A DNA stretch of 6,391 nt from Trebonia sp. Its GTDB lineage: Bacteria; Actinomycetota; Actinomycetes; Streptosporangiales; Streptosporangiaceae. The notes under the pieces are model-generated. The model saw nothing but the letters and a program-made list of their open reading frames with translations. It searched no databases and was not told the origin of the DNA. The position numbers and the translations under genes were made by a program. Positions 5,906 through 6,391 of the stretch are shown one piece after another. Numbering within the stretch: the stretch's first letter is position 1; each line of letters begins with the position of its first letter. The stretch covers positions 1 through 6,391 of the forward strand of contig JASHXJ010000310.1 in NCBI GenBank assembly GCA_030043595.1, given 5' to 3'.

Positions 5906-5981
5906 GACGACGGAACAGCGGCGTTCGCCGACACCGGCGCCGGGCGCACAAGCCCCCGGGGATGCCGAGGAAGGAAGATGA
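5904..5981 (+). other. Possible 25-codon leader ORF overlapping the reductase start
   Basis: ATG at 5904 opens a 25-residue frame (beginning MTTEQRRSPTP, rich in Pro, Ala and Glu) whose TGA at 5979-5981 overlaps the reductase ATG as ATGA, the classic coupling arrangement. No Shine-Dalgarno precedes it, and the candidate -10 at 5900-5905 overlaps its ATG. It would be translated only from an upstream promoter. It may be a chance frame. Confidence 0.2.
5967..5977 (+). promoter_or_regulatory. Ribosome binding site of the reductase gene
   Basis: A purine run, GAGGAAGGAAG, directly precedes the ATG at 5978. Its GAGG part sits 7 nt from that ATG, a good spacing. Its AGGAAG part sits 9 nt from a second in-frame ATG at 5987, so both starts remain possible. 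This is the strongest Shine-Dalgarno in the window. Confidence 0.65.
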
Positions 5982-6391
5982 AGGCTATGCCACAGCGAAT
6001 CGCGATCGTCACCGGGGCCGCCCGCGGGATCGGCGCCGGGACTGCCAGGCGCCTGGCCAGCGACGGGATGGCCGTCGCCGTGCTCGACCTCCAGGAAGGC
6101 GATGGCGAGCGGACCGTGGCCGAGATCGAGAAGGCCGGCGGGCGTGCGATCGCGGTTGGCGCGGACGTGAGCAAGACCGACCAGGTCGAGGCGGCGGTCG
6201 AGAAGGTGGTGGCCGGCCTCGGCGAGCCGACCGTGCTCATCAACAACGCCGGCGTGACCCGCGACAACCTGCTGTTCAAGATGAGCGACAACGACTGGGA
6301 CACGGTTATGAACGTGCACCTGCGCGGCGCCTTCCTCATGACACGCGCGACGCAGAAGTACATGGTCAACGCCAAGTGGGGCCGCATCGTC
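5978..6391 (+). CDS. FabG-like short-chain dehydrogenase/reductase (3' end outside window)
   Basis: The first 138 residues of a classical SDR, running open to the window edge. Cofactor motif TGAARGIG at 12-19, Asp37 at the end of strand 2 (VAVLDL), Asp63-Val64 (adenine-ring contact), NNAG at 89-92 and active-site Asn112 (MNVHL) are all present; the Ser-Tyr-Lys catalytic residues lie past the edge. NNAGVTRDNLLFKMSDNDWDTVMNVHLRGAFL is very FabG-like (3-oxoacyl-ACP or acetoacetyl-CoA reductase, cytosolic, reducing 3-oxoacyl thioesters to 3-hydroxyacyl). Asp37 normally favours NAD(H), whereas Arg16 in the glycine loop is usual in NADPH-using FabG, so cofactor use is ambiguous. ATG 5978 is chosen for its Shine-Dalgarno; ATG 5987 would give MPQRIAIVTG, also typical. 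A house-keeping fabG cannot be told from one of the many FabG paralogues of actinomycetes, so no symbol is given. Confidence 0.9.
   Translation, partial: MKAMPQRIAIVTGAARGIGAGTARRLASDGMAVAVLDLQEGDGERTVAEIEKAGGRAIAVGADVSKTDQVEAAVEKVVAGLGEPTVLINNAGVTRDNLLFKMSDNDWDTVMNVHLRGAFLMTRATQKYMVNAKWGRIV

Noticed and set aside
5934..5961. Short palindromes CCGGCGCCGG (5934-5943) and CCCCGGGG (5954-5961) in the reductase leader
   Set aside because: GC-only palindromes of 8-10 bp are expected by chance at this base composition, and they do not form an obvious riboswitch or attenuator.
5009..6319. A 436-codon minus-strand frame extending the lipoprotein upstream through the reductase region
   Set aside because: Residues before the lipoprotein signal peptide are antisense to the clearly recognisable SDR and show no family likeness; the signal peptide must be N-terminal.

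Overview
The window is dense, GC-rich DNA (roughly 70% GC by eye) with overlapping genes, alternative GTG/TTG starts and few Shine-Dalgarno sequences. It most likely comes from an actinomycete (Actinomycetota). No RNA gene, mobile element or CRISPR array is visible, and no gap between genes exceeds about 170 bases. Both edges cut through genes.

Layout: (1) 1-252 (+) is the C-terminal end of a GT51 peptidoglycan glycosyltransferase that stops right after the GT51 domain. (2) 249-728 (-) is a four-helix GtrA-family protein; its stop codon shares one CTAG tetranucleotide with the stop of gene 1. (3) A short divergent region of about 150 bp leads into 878-3412 (+), a three-gene operon with overlapping stops and starts: a NodI/DrrA-like ABC ATPase and two related ABC-2 type six-helix permeases. 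(4) 3431-4981 (+) is a DUF2079 polytopic membrane protein that follows after 18 bp. (5) 5009-5809 (-) is a secreted lipoprotein with a Pro/Thr/Ser-rich linker and a two-cysteine domain, convergent with gene 4 and divergent from gene 6. (6) 5978-6391 (+) is the N-terminal 138 residues of a FabG-like short-chain dehydrogenase/reductase.

Working together (inference): GT51, GtrA, the ABC-2 exporter and the DUF2079 protein all belong to families acting at the membrane on envelope lipids, lipid-linked sugars or peptidoglycan. The left two thirds therefore reads as a cell-envelope neighbourhood. The exporter cargo cannot be named from the sequence. The lipoprotein and the reductase face away from each other across a short promoter region and may be functionally separate.

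The less ordinary signals are small. Two translation starts lack a Shine-Dalgarno and have a TANNNT hexamer exactly 7 nt upstream, which suggests leaderless mRNAs. A perfect 20-bp palindrome lies inside the lipoprotein gene. A 13-bp palindrome is wedged against a candidate -10 upstream of the reductase. A 25-codon leader ORF overlaps the reductase start as ATGA. I see no clear previously undescribed multi-gene system; most of the window is recognisable families.
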